A stretch of DNA of 64,000 nucleotides from Scytalidium lignicola (lineage: Eukaryota > Ascomycota > Leotiomycetes), in the NCBI GenBank assembly GCA_002812745.2, contig NCSJ02000022.1, positions 62,001 through 126,000 on the forward strand, given 5' to 3'. Shown one piece after another: positions 34,887 to 46,929 of the stretch. The notes below the pieces were generated by a model, which saw only the letters and a program-made list of their open reading frames with translations, was not told the origin of the DNA and did no database searches. The position numbers were made by a program, and so were the translations under genes. The stretch's first letter is position 1. Every line of letters begins with the position of its first letter.

Positions 34887-35529
34887 GATTTTGTCCTTCT
34901 ACCTCCCTGAATAATTGGATTATTCAAATGTAGTAGCACAGATACTAATCGTGAATATATTCGCAACTATGGCCGAGTTGATCTAAACTGAGGGGTCCAG
35001 GCACCTAGCTTGGCGCATGTAAGCCTTGAGCGGGGTAGCATTAAACAAACAAAAGACCTTGAGAAGATAAAATCATATCTATTACACTAATAAAATAAAT
35101 TGTCTGCAGAGTGAGTTAGAAGGACATGACTTTATTGTAAATGAGGCACGGTTTAGCTTCGTCCCGTGATGAATAAGTTACAAGCTTGCATACAAGGCGT
35201 AAGGCTCTTGGTTGTGATCTACAAGGATTGTGTGGCTAAGTGGTGACGTACCTCCCTCCGTACGCGGTGCGCCAACTTCGACTTGGCAATAGTTCAACAT
35301 TCTGGTTCACTACATTATACCTCCGTACTATTTTTAACACTTGACTAAGAGAAAGGATCTCACATACTTATAATCTAGGCAGAGCTCAGTAATAGCTAAA
35401 ATAGGTTATTATTTTACTAATTCTACAGTTCCATTGCTAACTGAGCACTTCGTTCTTATTAGATCTTAGCACACGAGTCTGCCTCGTCTGGGACGTCGGC
35501 CATACTACTAGGAAACGGGTATCATTGGT
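34887..35529. other. Intergenic, PX gene promoter
   Basis: 643 bp without coding signal. It holds the PX gene promoter on one side and the 3' flank of the coiled-coil gene on the other. Confidence 0.5.
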
Positions 35530-36641
35530 TCATAATTCATCAAACAACCTCAGTTTTGGGTGTTCGCCAAGAAATTCCTCGTCATCCTCCTTCTCCTTCG
35601 ATTTATCTCGCATCTCTTCCAACGTTTCTAGGCCGGATTTGTTCGTACTCCACGTCACCCTCTTGGCCCCTTGAACTTCCGGGAGACTCTCTATTATGTT
35701 CGACACATTGGTGTCCTGCAATATCTCTGGGCTAAGAGTCTTCGCCGGTCTGTATTGGAACACCACAATCCCAGTGAAGATTCCAACGCAGGTTGCCATC
35801 ACAATCCATATTAATCTTAGTCGTTTCCGTGCCTTTTCCTGCCAAGCGCCTTCAGCTGTCTCCCATCCTTCAACACGTTGCCGAACAACATCAACTCTTT
35901 GATTCAGAGTTTTAATCTTTTCCCGACCTTTCTCGACGCGATCTTGTAATTCAAGGATTCTCTTCTCTTGGGTCTCGAAGTTCCGAAAGCCGTTAATCTG
36001 AGAATCAATTTCTCTAGATAGATTCCTGGATTCTGTTTTGAAGTCTTCGTTGACCTGCTTTGTCATAATGGAGATGTTCTTAAGAGAAGTGATAGTGCCC
36101 TTTAGTATGCTAAGCTTCTCCAGAACAGAATAGTATGAATTATCTAGCCTCCTAGTCGTACTATTTGAGACAGTATTCAGTTCAGTTATGGCATTCCGTA
36201 AGCCTCTAGATAGCAAGTTAGCGGATTCCAGGCTCTCGTCGTCAAAACAACTACATACGTAGCTCGTTGGACACCTCTTTCTATCTCGTCATTCAACTCT
36301 TTCTCTGTTACACCCTTCTTTTCTCTGCTTAGTGAAGATCTAACGTCGGTAATATCATCAGCGGAGCCACGTAAACTAGGCCTTCGACTGTGGCTGCTAC
36401 TTTCACTCGGTGAAAATATTTCCGCTTTCTGACCTTCGCCATGTCCATTTGGTTGTAGGCGCTGGTGTGAAGAACGTGGACTCTTGTCATCCTTGTCTCT
36501 ACTGTGCTTTTGATGTTGGTGACGATGGATCTTATTGTGGCTACCTGGAGGCGAGTGTTCGGATATCGATTTGGATATGTGATGTTTAATACCAGCATAT
36601 GATGCTGGTACTGCAGTACCACTTCCACTGTTCGGCATCAT
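35530..36641 (-). CDS. Coiled-coil protein with C-terminal membrane segment, unknown function
   Basis: Two exons (36641-36259 and 36205-35530; intron 53 bp, GTATGT..CTAG) give 352 residues. Residues 1-110 are His/Ser/Lys-rich and probably disordered. A long amphipathic coil (about 130-255) includes VEKGREKIKTLNQRVDVVRQ. One hydrophobic segment (about 262-283, LIWIVMATCVGIFTGIVVF) follows, then an acidic/basic tail of about 70 residues. The shape (coil, single anchor, cytosolic tail) resembles SNARE-like or ER-anchored scaffold proteins, but I see no SNARE zero-layer Gln/Arg pattern. Function is not assigned. Similar Pezizomycotina proteins are usually left hypothetical. Confidence 0.7.
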
Positions 36642-37110
36642 TAATTCGTTGTTCTACTCATTGGAGATTCTCGGAACGCTACTGTACCTTTCGGGTTGAC
36701 TTCCAAGCTTGTTCGGTTGCCGATTCGACCTCCCGCGCAGATTTGCACGTGAACGTAACAGTGGGAATTTACTAGACATGACAAGTTATAAATTGAGCAG
36801 AGTAGGAAGAGCTATTAAATTGAAGCAGTGGTTTGTTTGGGATCCTAAAGGACAATCGGTGTGCAGTCGAGGATCTCATGTGATTCAGTGCACACACCGC
36901 ACTGTGGGACAACGCCCCATAGCTCCAATACACCTCTGCCAAGGACTGGGCGATCAATAATTTCTTTATTCAAGTTTGTATAACGGCCAAGCCACTCTGT
37001 GTGCTATGCAACGATACCCCCAAAAGTATTTAACAACACCATGTCTAACTCCAAAGCCACCCATAGAGCCCGAAAAGCAACGCCTCCAACACCAGTCATG
37101 TAACCCAACA
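36642..37110. other. Intergenic
   Basis: 469 bp holding the promoter of the coiled-coil gene and the 3' flank of CGR1. A CACGTG lies at about 36746. No gene seen. Confidence 0.5.
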
Positions 37111-37577
37111 TCACGAGTTCAATAACTTGTTCCTCTTTTCCTTCCGTTTTAATCTTTCAACTCTTTTTCTGTGCATAGTCTCCGCAAGCTTCTCATAACG
37201 GGCCTTCTCTTCCTTTGCCGCACGCTTGTCTTTGATTGCTTGTATTCTTCTCTGAAAGCCAATAAGTACTCTATGAACACATACATAGAAAGATGTAGGA
37301 ATTACCTGTCTTTCAGCCTCCTTCTCCTCCTTCATCTCCCTTTCCTTCTCCTTCACTACCGCTGCTGCTTTTCGTTCTACAAGGCGCTTTTGGTATGATG
37401 TATTGCCGGCTTTCAGTCTGAAAGCGGTCTTTGGTTCATGCCATTGTTTGCCTACCTGCTATTAGTTACCGAGTTCAGGTAATGTCGCAAAGAAAACTCA
37501 CCATTCCCCCTCATTCCATGCATTTGAGTACTCTTGCCCGTAGGCGCTGCTATTGCAGCTTGTACCTCTGTTGACAT
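37111..37577 (-). CDS. cgr1: rRNA-processing protein Cgr1
   Basis: Small basic nucleolar protein needed for pre-rRNA processing and 60S subunit assembly. Exons (minus): 37577-37502, 37451-37306 and 37251-37111; introns 50 and 54 bp; 120 residues. The first acceptor is a tandem CAG/GTAG; the downstream AG keeps [13 protein letters not shown] in frame, the family core. The rest is a charged helix: [26 protein letters not shown], then [20 protein letters not shown]. The C-terminus [18 protein letters not shown] is the most conserved Cgr1 signature. The length matches the yeast protein (about 120 residues). Confidence 0.93.
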
Positions 37578-38165
37578 TGAAAATTCACCAAAAAAATGGG
37601 CAAAATAATTTGCGAAATTCGCCAATCTAGGTGTTCATGTATCTTTTGAAAGGATGCAAGAAAAAGATTCTATATTGGCCTCCGCCGCAATAATAATTTT
37701 CCGGCACCCGGCGGCACACCTGAAATTCCTATGCGCCTTTTCCTCCCTCGGATGGTCCTGTGAAATTTCATTGCCTCATTTTCCACAAGCTTTTCACTCC
37801 GCATATCTTGGTTTCTTTATTCACCACCAAAGTTCTCTATTCCTCTATTGTGTCCATATACAACACCCAACAATTTCTGCAAAAATTACAAGACACCGCT
37901 CTTTGGACCCACTATTCAGTCAAAATGCTCCCTCGATAACACCCGATAAGGGCCTGTTGACAAGTTTGTCTCAATAACCCCACCTCGCTGGATCTGCCAT
38001 GAGACCTTGATATAATCTTTTAAATTGATCTTTCTTTCACGAAAGAATCCTTTGAGAGGTTATTAATCAAATTAGGGCTGATTCGCATTCAGTTGGGTCG
38101 AATCTCTTATAGGCGGTGAAACAGAATTTAGTTTGGTAAACAATCCGGAAATTGACTTTCTGGAT
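37578..38165. other. Intergenic, divergent promoter of CGR1 and ornithine carrier
   Basis: 588 bp, CT-rich in part. No specific site identified. Confidence 0.5.
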
Positions 38166-39261
38166 ATGGATGCAACTACTCCTCCAGTCTTTCAGTCAGA
38201 TAATCCAAGGAAGATAGAAGTAAAGGCAAAAGATGCTCTAGTGGATGCCATGGAAGATGTCATATTTGGCTCGGTAGGTCTACTTCTACCCTCAAGAATC
38301 CCTCGGGAGCTCACAAATCTAGATTGCCGGTGTCGCTGGAAAATATATTGAATATCCCTTTGATACAGTCAAAGTCCGACTTCAATCGCAACCCGACCAT
38401 CTTCCACCACTCTACCAAGGACCTTTAGACTGTTTTAAACAGTCCATCCGAAATGATGGGTTTGCTAGCTTATATCGAGGCATAACTGCCCCTCTAGTCG
38501 GTGCAGCTCTGGAAACTAGCAGCCTATTCTTTTGGGAGCGCGTTGGACGTGAGAGCCTCTTTCTAGCGGGCTTATATAAAAGAGAGAACCCATTACCATT
38601 GTCTGCGCTGTGGCTTACGGGAGCGATTTCTGGAGCTTTCACATCATTGGTGCTGACTCCTGTCGAGCTTATTAAGTGTAAAATACAAGTCCCAGCGGTT
38701 AGTTCTACAGATGGAATGGTTCGTGTCGCTCCAACTCCTATTACAGTCATTCGAGAAGTCTTTCATCATCAAGGTTTACGAGGATTTTGGCATGGTCAAC
38801 TGGGGACCTTGATCCGTGAAACTGGCGGTTGTGCAGCCTGGTTTGGCAGCAAGGAGACCGCTACGTCACTCTTTCGGCACTTGAACTCAAAAACCTCCCT
38901 ATTTGGTCATAACAACCCTTCTCTACCTCCGAAAATCACATCTCAGGGGACATCGGAGCTCTCAAATGATCTCCCACCGCTTCCATTTTGGCAGCAAGCC
39001 GTAGCAGGAGCATCAGCAGGGATGTCTTACAACTTCCTATTCTTTCCAGCAGACACCATCAAGTCTCGCATGCAGACTGTTTCGGTTAGCGCCAATAGTC
39101 CCAGACAACGGTTTTGGCAGGAAGGCGTGGCTCTTTATGGGCAGCATGGTATCAAAGGTTTCTATAGAGGATGTGGCATAACAGTTATGAGATCCGCACC
39201 CAGTTCTGCTATTATTTTCATTATTTTCGATTGGCTAAAAAGCAATTTCCACCTTGATTAA
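38166..39261 (+). CDS. ort1: Mitochondrial ornithine carrier (Ort1/Arg11 family)
   Basis: Inner-membrane SLC25 carrier that exports ornithine from the matrix to the cytosol for arginine synthesis. Exons are 38166-38273 and 38323-39261 (intron 49 bp, GTAGGT..CTAG), 348 residues. All three carrier signatures are present: [20 protein letters not shown] and [10 protein letters not shown]. The usual glycine motifs are also seen ([21 protein letters not shown], split here by its conserved order). The first exon is a soluble N-terminal extension containing [11 protein letters not shown]. The ornithine assignment rests on overall resemblance to Ort1/AMC-1; a close basic-amino-acid carrier is the alternative. 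An in-frame TTG-started extension upstream lacks an ATG. Confidence 0.88.
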
Positions 39262-39690
39262 CTCGATACTTTAAAGGAGGGGTTTATAGTTTCGGGCGTT
39301 AGACGGGGAATACCATTAGTACCATTGATGCATAATACTTGCATTGGCAGATAATTTTAGACAACATTTAGGCGCTGGTCACGNAAAAAGTCTTCACGGT
39401 TTATATATATATCTCTCTCTTATAGGGATAACATGTGCTTAGGGGATAGCATTTATAGAAAAGGTATCTAGAAAAATAATAATTAGTAACGTTGGCAGCG
39501 AGTATAATTTCTTCATATTGTAGATCTTTCAATGTTTGAAATTCGTATTATTTGAAAAGAGCGCCTTAATTAGACAAATGGAAAGTTGAGCTCATGAATT
39601 TAGATTCCCGCCCGATACTCAATCTAAGTCTCCGAATTCACTCCATAAACCGTTACCACTGGATACAGATATCAACTGTTATCATCACAT
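39262..39690. other. Intergenic between convergent genes
   Basis: 429 bp, AT-rich. An 'n' at 39384 precedes an A run. No gene. Confidence 0.55.
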
Positions 39691-40347
39691 TTAGTTACCT
39701 TCCTCATCGACGAATTTAGAATCCTTGGTGTATGGAGGAGAATCAACCTCCTTGTCCTTGGTGGTCCAGTTATTCAAATACCCAACCCCCGCGCTCAAAT
39801 AAGTAGCGTAGCCCAACCATCCGAGGTAAGGGACAAGACACCAACCAGCAACGGGATCAACTTGTCCCCAGAGGTAAGTCAGATATCCAGTGACTCCGGT
39901 CAAGGCAACAACGTCCACGGTTGCTTCAATAGGGCGCTTAGCAACAAAAAAGAGGGGCATCCAGAGAAGGTTAAGGCCGAGTTGAATGGTATATAGAGTA
40001 GCACCATGTTTAGTCCAAAGGTGCTTTTGGGTCGAAGCGGTTGTTGCCATGCCCGTGGTATAAGCACGGTGAGCTGCGTAGCCCATTAGACCATAGAGAC
40101 CTGTCCATACGGGACCGAATACTTGAGGGGATGGGCGATACGGAGGCTGTTTTAGTGCCATGTATGATTTCTGATCACCTGTTGCTGTGAAAGTTTTAGT
40201 TGATTGAAGATCTTGGAAGGGAGGAAGAGACCTACGACGGACGGAGAATCCAACAGCTGAACCAACAGCTATTGGCAGCAACACTGATGCTGCTGGGTTG
40301 GCGAAAACTGACGCCGGCAGTGTAAGGGAAGGGATGAAGGTCGTCAT
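39691..40347 (-). CDS. TspO/MBR family membrane protein
   Basis: Single-exon, 218-residue membrane protein of the translocator protein (TSPO) family, known in other organisms for binding tetrapyrroles and cholesterol-type ligands in mitochondrial or ER membranes. The family pattern is clear: PPYRPSPQVFGPVWTGLYGLMGYAAHR at about 69-95 (split: Trp after GPV, then LYGLMG), followed by LNLLWMPLFF, then WGQVDPVAGWCLVPYLGWLGYATYL. An N-terminal hydrophobic segment and three or four further helices fit the five-TM fold. The C-terminal tail is short and charged. The physiological ligand in fungi is not established. Confidence 0.88.
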   Translation of the reverse strand: MTTFIPSLTLPASVFANPAASVLLPIAVGSAVGFSVRRRSLPPFQDLQSTKTFTATGDQKSYMALKQPPYRPSPQVFGPVWTGLYGLMGYAAHRAYTTGMATTASTQKHLWTKHGATLYTIQLGLNLLWMPLFFVAKRPIEATVDVVALTGVTGYLTYLWGQVDPVAGWCLVPYLGWLGYATYLSAGVGYLNNWTTKDKEVDSPPYTKDSKFVDEEGN

Positions 40348-41978
40348 GATTGTGATCCTGTGGATGCTGTCATCAGCAACTAGACTCCCTTTAAACTATG
40401 GATTTGAGCTAGAACGAGGAGTCGTATTATCCTGCTGAGTTGCAATTAACTCAAACTGCATCACAGGATGTCATGATTGTAATCTTCAATTAATATTAGG
40501 GACCATTGACCACTGTATCCTCAAGATTCCCTTAAAATTTTGATGCTTTGTCGTTCAAGTGTAATGAAGCTCTATCGCATGATGTAATATTTCCGCCTCT
40601 CCAAGATCGCTTTCGAATTGGAAGCATCAACACCATTAGGAACGAACAAAATAAATCGTAAACTTACTTCGAAGCTCAAAGGATTTGAATATGTTATTCG
40701 AAAGACACGGATTGAAAGGAAGTGAAAGAAGGAACTACAAACCGCGGCTCAACTGGCCCTTTTGAATGGTTGCTTGGTGACGTCATGAACAGTTCAGCCA
40801 AGGTACGGACCATCCAAGCTTTGTTAAATCTATTAAGAAGTAACCTTATAACTAAGGTATATTGAAATGTCCTGTGTCATTTTTTGTATTAGATAGCCAA
40901 GCAAGTAAGATGATCATTGCTTGATGTTGATGGTGAGGGGAAGGAGCTAACTCCCAAGAACTCATAGCTTAAATGATGTAGTCCGCTCTTTGACTGTAAT
41001 AAAAATGCACCCCGGCTTTTAAATACCTCCTAACTATAGGTCTTTATAGCCATTGGGATTTTTCGTTAAGTCAAATGTCACATATAAAATATGCTTCTTG
41101 AAATTCCAACGGCCATAACCTGGATGTCCCTAGAGTTATTTTGTTTTAAGACCTCCCCAACAATTTTAACAACTCCGTGTTTATTCATGGTCACGTGCAA
41201 CACAAATACAGATCATCATTTCACTTGAGACTGAATCATCCTAATGACGACTCTTGGAATAAGGAAATAGAACCTCAATCTAACCCGAATTCGGAATCGG
41301 GAAACCTCTGCAGATGCAAAGTTCTCCGCAATCCAATGCGCCGTTACAATTGGCTGCACCTGACTTCCCCACCTTAGACAGGCTTCCCACCAATCAAAAC
41401 GCAGTGCTTAGTCCGAAGGCGGAATCAATGGTCAACCATCTGTCACAGCTCCGGACGTCGTCTGTTGACCTCCAACATCCCTCCAAGCCCAGGACCGTCT
41501 TGGACGAGGAATGCTCTGCGACTCCCACAGAGCAGCTTCACACTCAATCTTGTTCGTCCAATCTTTTCTATACTACCCCTTGACACCTTTCAGCACTTCG
41601 TTGCATGCCCTTCCTTTCGCTCTTGTTCTTTGAGCTGCCTTCAGCGTTTGACCTCACTTCTAACTATTCTTTCCCCTACAATCTATTACACCCTCAACCC
41701 CTCTTATTCCGCACTCCTTATTACCTCCTAAAACTTTTGAATTCTCCTCTGACGGGCAATCATGTCGTCCAACAGCAGTAATATCCGCTTACTCAGCCTT
41801 CTCTCTTCTCGACAACCGGGCGTCACTTGACAAGCAGAAGCAAGCACCTAACCTTACTTCACACAATTATCTTCAGAGACGCGCCTCGCTACTAGACCGA
41901 CCGAAGCGATCAACGAGAAGAGTTCTGTAGATTCGGATTCTCGGCTCTAATACCTTTTTTACGAGATCAATAGCAGTG
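40348..41978. other. Intergenic, divergent upstream region of TspO and ARS2 genes
   Basis: 1.6 kb. The right part (about 41300-41970) is CT-rich and probably the ARS2 leader; open frames in it lack domains. A CACGTG lies at about 41191. No gene seen. Confidence 0.5.
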
Positions 41979-44880
41979 ATGGACACTTATTCAAGTTACA
42001 GAGAGCCAGCTCCGGCGCGGTCTCCTCCTGAAAGGACGAATTGGAGCAGCAGAGATGATACTTATAGGAGTAACGACCGCGCCGATCGTGGCGACCGCAA
42101 CGATACATTTTACCGTGGGCGATCTCCTGGTATGTTCAGATTTCTTTAGCACGAATGAATCCTGTTGTGTCGCATTGTTTCAAATCTTTAACTGTTTTCA
42201 TCACGGTTTCTGTCCTGCATGCGATTCCTATGATTTGTACGCGTCAAACGAATTATATACTGACAAAAAGTTTCGATGCGTATAGTCGATCGACCGCGAC
42301 GTCGCGACCGTTCACGATCCCCAATTGATCGCTACGAGCCTGGCACTCGGCCTGCTAGAGATAGAGATGAATATGGTAGACAGAGAGATCGTGAGGACCG
42401 CCGGAGGCTAATATCGCCACCTCCAGCAAATATAGATAGATATATTCCTGGCCTGGATTCAGGAAGTCCAGTCCCTACTGTCAATCCATTAGCTGATCCT
42501 ACAACTCTTCCATTCCAAGTCGGATTCTCATACTTTGGGGAATGGTGGCGAGCAAACGAGAGGATTAAGGAGGAGAAAGAACGCCAGCGTAGTGCCAAAC
42601 GGGGAGAACCACCAAGCCGCTCACGCGACACTCAAGAAGATCGTGAGAAGGAGAAGGCCCGCATTCAGGTTGCCTATGATGCCTACAAGGAAGAGCTACA
42701 AGCAAGAATGGCCCGAAGTTTCGTCCAAGAACATAAAGGAGAGCAATGGTTTCGAGAAAGATACGTTGCTGAAGTTAGGGACCCATTTCGCAAGCAACTC
42801 AATGAGTTTCGTCGTGGCCACTACATTCAGTGGGAACAAGATCTTGAGTCAGGGTTATTTGACGACTTCACTCTTGAAGGAATTCCCAAAAGCGAAAGCA
42901 ATGGTGCCGGTGGAGTCATCGAGAAAGAAGAAGGCGAAACGACCGCAGCCAATGAAATCCTCGGTGTAGGCGATTTGGTTCCATCAAAAGGAAGTGATAT
43001 CAGAGACGAAAGTGCTTTTCAACCAACACTTCTGATTAAGACTATTGCTCCTCATGTTAATCGTCAGAAGCTAGAAGACTTTTGTAAAGAACATCTTGGC
43101 GAAGAGGAAGGTGGCTTCAAATGGCTAAGCTTGAGTGATCCTAATCCGAGCAAGCGGTATCATCGTATTGGATGGGTGATGCTTAACCCAGCTCCTGATA
43201 CTCCAGAGATGATTGATCGCCCAGAGCCCAAAGATGAAGATGCCGAAGAGACAAAAGCTCCTGAGCCACCCAAGTCCACAGCCGAGAAAGCTCTTGAGGC
43301 TGTCAATGGCAAAACTGTTAAGGACGAGGAGCGTGGAGATTTCACTTGTCATGTTGGCGTTCATGTACCTCCAAGTATGCCGCGTAAGAAGGCGTTGTGG
43401 GACCTTTTTTCTGCTCCAGAAAGAATAGAAAAGGACCTGGAGCTAGCGACAAGGCTAGTTAACAAATTCGAGGAGGATTTCGGATCAGAGTTTAATGCTA
43501 TCTTAAAGATTGAGGAAAGAGTGGAAGAACTTAAGAATCAAGGACGTCTGCAGGCTGCCGTTACAGCCCCAGCCGTGAAGAAATCCNAAAAAGATCCGCG
43601 AGCCTCTTGACCTCGACCAGGCTATGGAGGATGGTGAGGAGGCGGAAGAAGGAGAAGAGGATGAAGAGGAGGAGGAGGAAGGCGCTATTGACGATGAAGT
43701 GGATGATGAAGACCTTCTTATAAAGAAGAAGCACCTCGATCTTATGATTGAATATCTTCGACGCGTCTTTAATTTCTGCTTCTTCTGTGTCTTTGAAAGC
43801 GACTCTATCCACGAACTTACCCGGAAGTGTCCTGGGGGGCATCTTCGACGACCTCGCAACACTCTCACTACGACAGGCAAAGCTGCAGCTAGAGCTAGCG
43901 CTCTTGGTGAGCCATTTCCTTCTAGCAAGCCAACAGATCCGTCAGAAGATATCGATATAGATGGAGGAGCTTCTCCTGAAGGAACAAGGAAATTTCAACG
44001 TACAAATACGGTCTCAAAGGCTGAGCAGCAGCTTCAACGCGCTTTTAACTGGGTCAAAACATTTGAGGAAAAGCTTATGCAGATTCTTGAACCCCATGCT
44101 GTTGACTTGCACAAACTTGGCGGCAAGCCAACCGAGGAAGCCTTAAAGGAAGAACTTGCGAAGTATGTTAAACAAGAGGATGAACACAAGTTTAGGTGCC
44201 GAGTTCCCGAGTGTACGAAACTATTCAAGGAGGAGCACTTCTGGAGGAAACATGTTGATAAGAGACATTTGGAATGGTTGGAGAGCTTGAAATCCGATGT
44301 AAGTAAATCCATGACTCTGCAATCTCCACAACATACTAACAACCTTTAGTTGGACCGCGTCAACACTTATGTGATGGACCCATCCCATATCGCACCTTCC
44401 CGGTCTGATGCAAACAGCAATGGGCATTTCCCCCCAGCAAATGGACATGTTCCAGCTGGCACACCACGTGGGTTTAACCTCAATCAATTCAGCATGAATG
44501 GTATACCCTCCATGTCAGGTCTCCCAGGCAGTTTCCCTACCTTCTTTGCAGGTCATGCCGTCCAAGCTCCAGCAGGATGGATTGGCGGACCTGATAGCCG
44601 CGGAGGTCCTGTACGTAGGGGAGGTGGTCGTTTCCAACCAAACATGAGAACCGGGCCTTATGATAGAAGACCTAGAGATCAGAGATGGGGTAACGAAGCT
44701 GGCAGATTGAGCCCTCCTGGCGGACGAAAGGGTGGAATGGGAACTGGAGGAAGATGGGGCGATGGTGCTAGTGGTGGAGCTGCTGTTGGGCCGAGGGAAG
44801 CAGTTCAAGGACGAAGTCTTAAGTCATACGAAGATTTGGATGCTGTTGCCGGCGGAGGATCCGGTGAGCTTAATTACTAG
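41979..44880 (+). CDS. ars2: ARS2/SERRATE-family zinc-finger protein
   Basis: Nuclear RNA-processing scaffold; animal and plant members bind the cap-binding complex and direct RNA to processing or decay. Exons are 41979-42129, 42286-44298 and 44350-44880 (introns 156 and 51 bp), 897 residues once the 'n' at 43587 is removed. As written, the 'n' truncates the protein after VKKS; without it the frame continues KKIREPLDLDQAMED. The N-terminus is Arg/Asp/Ser-rich, followed by the conserved DUF3546-type segment (LPFQVGFSYFGEWW). An RRM-like region has LLIKTIAPHVNRQKLEDFC. An acidic linker leads to YLRRVFNFCFFCVFESDS. A C2H2 finger follows (CRVPEC..KHVDKRH), then a Gly/Arg-rich tail. Order and length fit the family. 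Confidence 0.92.
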
Positions 44881-46929
44881 ATCTTAAGAGGAGGCTGCCT
44901 AAAGGATGGGAAACAGGTTGGTTTTCAAATAGGTCATTCAACAAAACAGTCTCCGGCGGTGTCGAATTTACGGGATTCAGAATAAGGTACATAAAATCAT
45001 GCAGCTAAGGAGGGAATGGAGAGGTGGGATTTACACAGTAGATAATCTCTCCCCTTTCTACATCTATATACCTTAGCTTTTTTTCTTCTCTCATAGGGAC
45101 TGTAACATAGCGGAATACAAACAAGGATAAAATTGCATTACTTGATTTTTGAGTTTCTCACTAGCTGGGGAGTAGTATACAATGGGATGGGAGAGTGAGT
45201 TTCGAGATTAGGAGCAGAGATGCTGAGACAATTATAACACCGCAAGAAGAGGTCCACTTAAAGCAAAACAATATAAAGAGAAAAAAGGAATTGTATTTCT
45301 CTTGCTCTTCAATTGGGGTCGTGTGGTTGTTGATAGGGGGTTTTGTATAGATCTAACCGTTCATATCTAGAGTCTGCATACGCAGTCTTGTAATAACCAT
45401 TGGAATCTAGCCTGCAAGTTACTTCAAATTCGGTTGGTGATATGGGTAGTGTTGCTTTGAATCTGTATTGCAGCAATTGTCAATGCTTAACAGCTGTGTC
45501 AAGTTCTCAAGAGGTGCATCGGAGAGTCGTACTGCGTCTGCAGGTAGAGAGTTCACCTACATGAAAGCCTGACGAGGCATCAATGTGAACGCTCGTGCAG
45601 CGAGCTGACCTGACCTGTGTAAATCCACTTTCTTCATCCGATTCTCATCAATCCCCACAAACGCCTTACCACTACTATCCGACAAAGAGATTTGGATCTT
45701 CCTGTCCAAGCTATTTGCAAATAGACTATATATTAATTGATTAAATATCACTATCGATATTGATATGGCGCCCCTCCTTCCAGAAACGGTGTCGAAGTTG
45801 CTATTGATAGTAGCAAACGGTTCATGCAGCCCTCTTGCTTTGCCTCCGGGCCCTAGGTCGAATCTGGACTTCAATAAAACAATAAACAACCACCCAGCAA
45901 CCTTGGTCTCCGCATTATTTCATGGGTGACTCAACAAAAACCGGCGAAAGGGGGTGGTAGGTTGTCTCTGCGTGAGAGCTGCGCAGCCAGTCGTACAGCG
46001 CGTCGCTGCTGCCCTCCAAACCGAGGATGACGAGGCTGTAGGCGCCCAGTAGATGAGTGCGCTTCCCCGGGCACTCTGATTGGCTCGAGCTACTACACCA
46101 TGCTGCCCAATCACCAAAACGATCCGATCTGCTTCCCGCGCGCCATCTGCACCCATCTCCCTGAACTCCCCTCTCATGGCCGGAGCATGGCCATTTCTAA
46201 TTCTAATTTTGGATCTCGAGATGCTTCTGGCTGTCCTGGGGGGCCATCCGCGCTTTTCGGTGCAGGGTGAGTCTGATAAGTGTGGTCGCTCTGCCGGGCC
46301 ATTGGCTGCCGCGGCTTGGAACTCCTGCTCTGGTCTGGCAAAGTAGCTCGAGGAGCTGGTAATACCCACTGCTTGTCTTTCTCCTTCTGGCTTTACGACC
46401 TGGTCCACGACGTAATGAAGTCCATCTGATGGTTGCGGGCGGTTCTGGGGATGAAATGAGAGTGCACACGAGTTCCGATAGATTACTAGTAAAGACTGGT
46501 CCTATTACTGGTACGATAAACACGGATTGGGACCCTCAACCTGGGTCAGTTGTATGACTTAGCCGCTGCTGGTGGGGGTGCTGTGGCAGGTGAGCGCTTT
46601 CATTTTGATTTGACTGGACAGATGCACTACCATCCGATGTATAAACAATGAGGTTACCCGGCCCTCTGTTTTCGACCATATTGCTTCTCACTGTCGTTGC
46701 TGTGACTCCTGTCGGCACCACCCTTTTTTCAAAAAAGTCTTCGTTGATCGAAGACGCTCTATCGTTTTTAATAATCATCTTTTCTATTCTTCTCATTCAT
46801 TTTATCTGCATTGCATTGACGCTGGTCGTCTCCCCAAAAAGCGATATACCCACTCCCTTCGACAGGGAAGCAGCATTTTTCTTCTTCTCTTCTTTCTAGA
46901 CGGTGCATTGCTCGGGTTTAGCATAAAAA
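44881..46929. other. Intergenic, 2 kb upstream of the methyltransferase-like gene
   Basis: No gene seen. A GC-richer block (about 45950-46400) carries inverted CCAAT boxes (ATTGG at 46079-46083 and about 46304; CCAAT at about 46109). It could be an upstream promoter. Short frames on both strands lack domains. Confidence 0.5.

Noticed and set aside
45557..46796. Several 80-160-residue frames in the GC-richer block
   Set aside because: Frames overlap on both strands without domains or splice signals; more likely promoter sequence.
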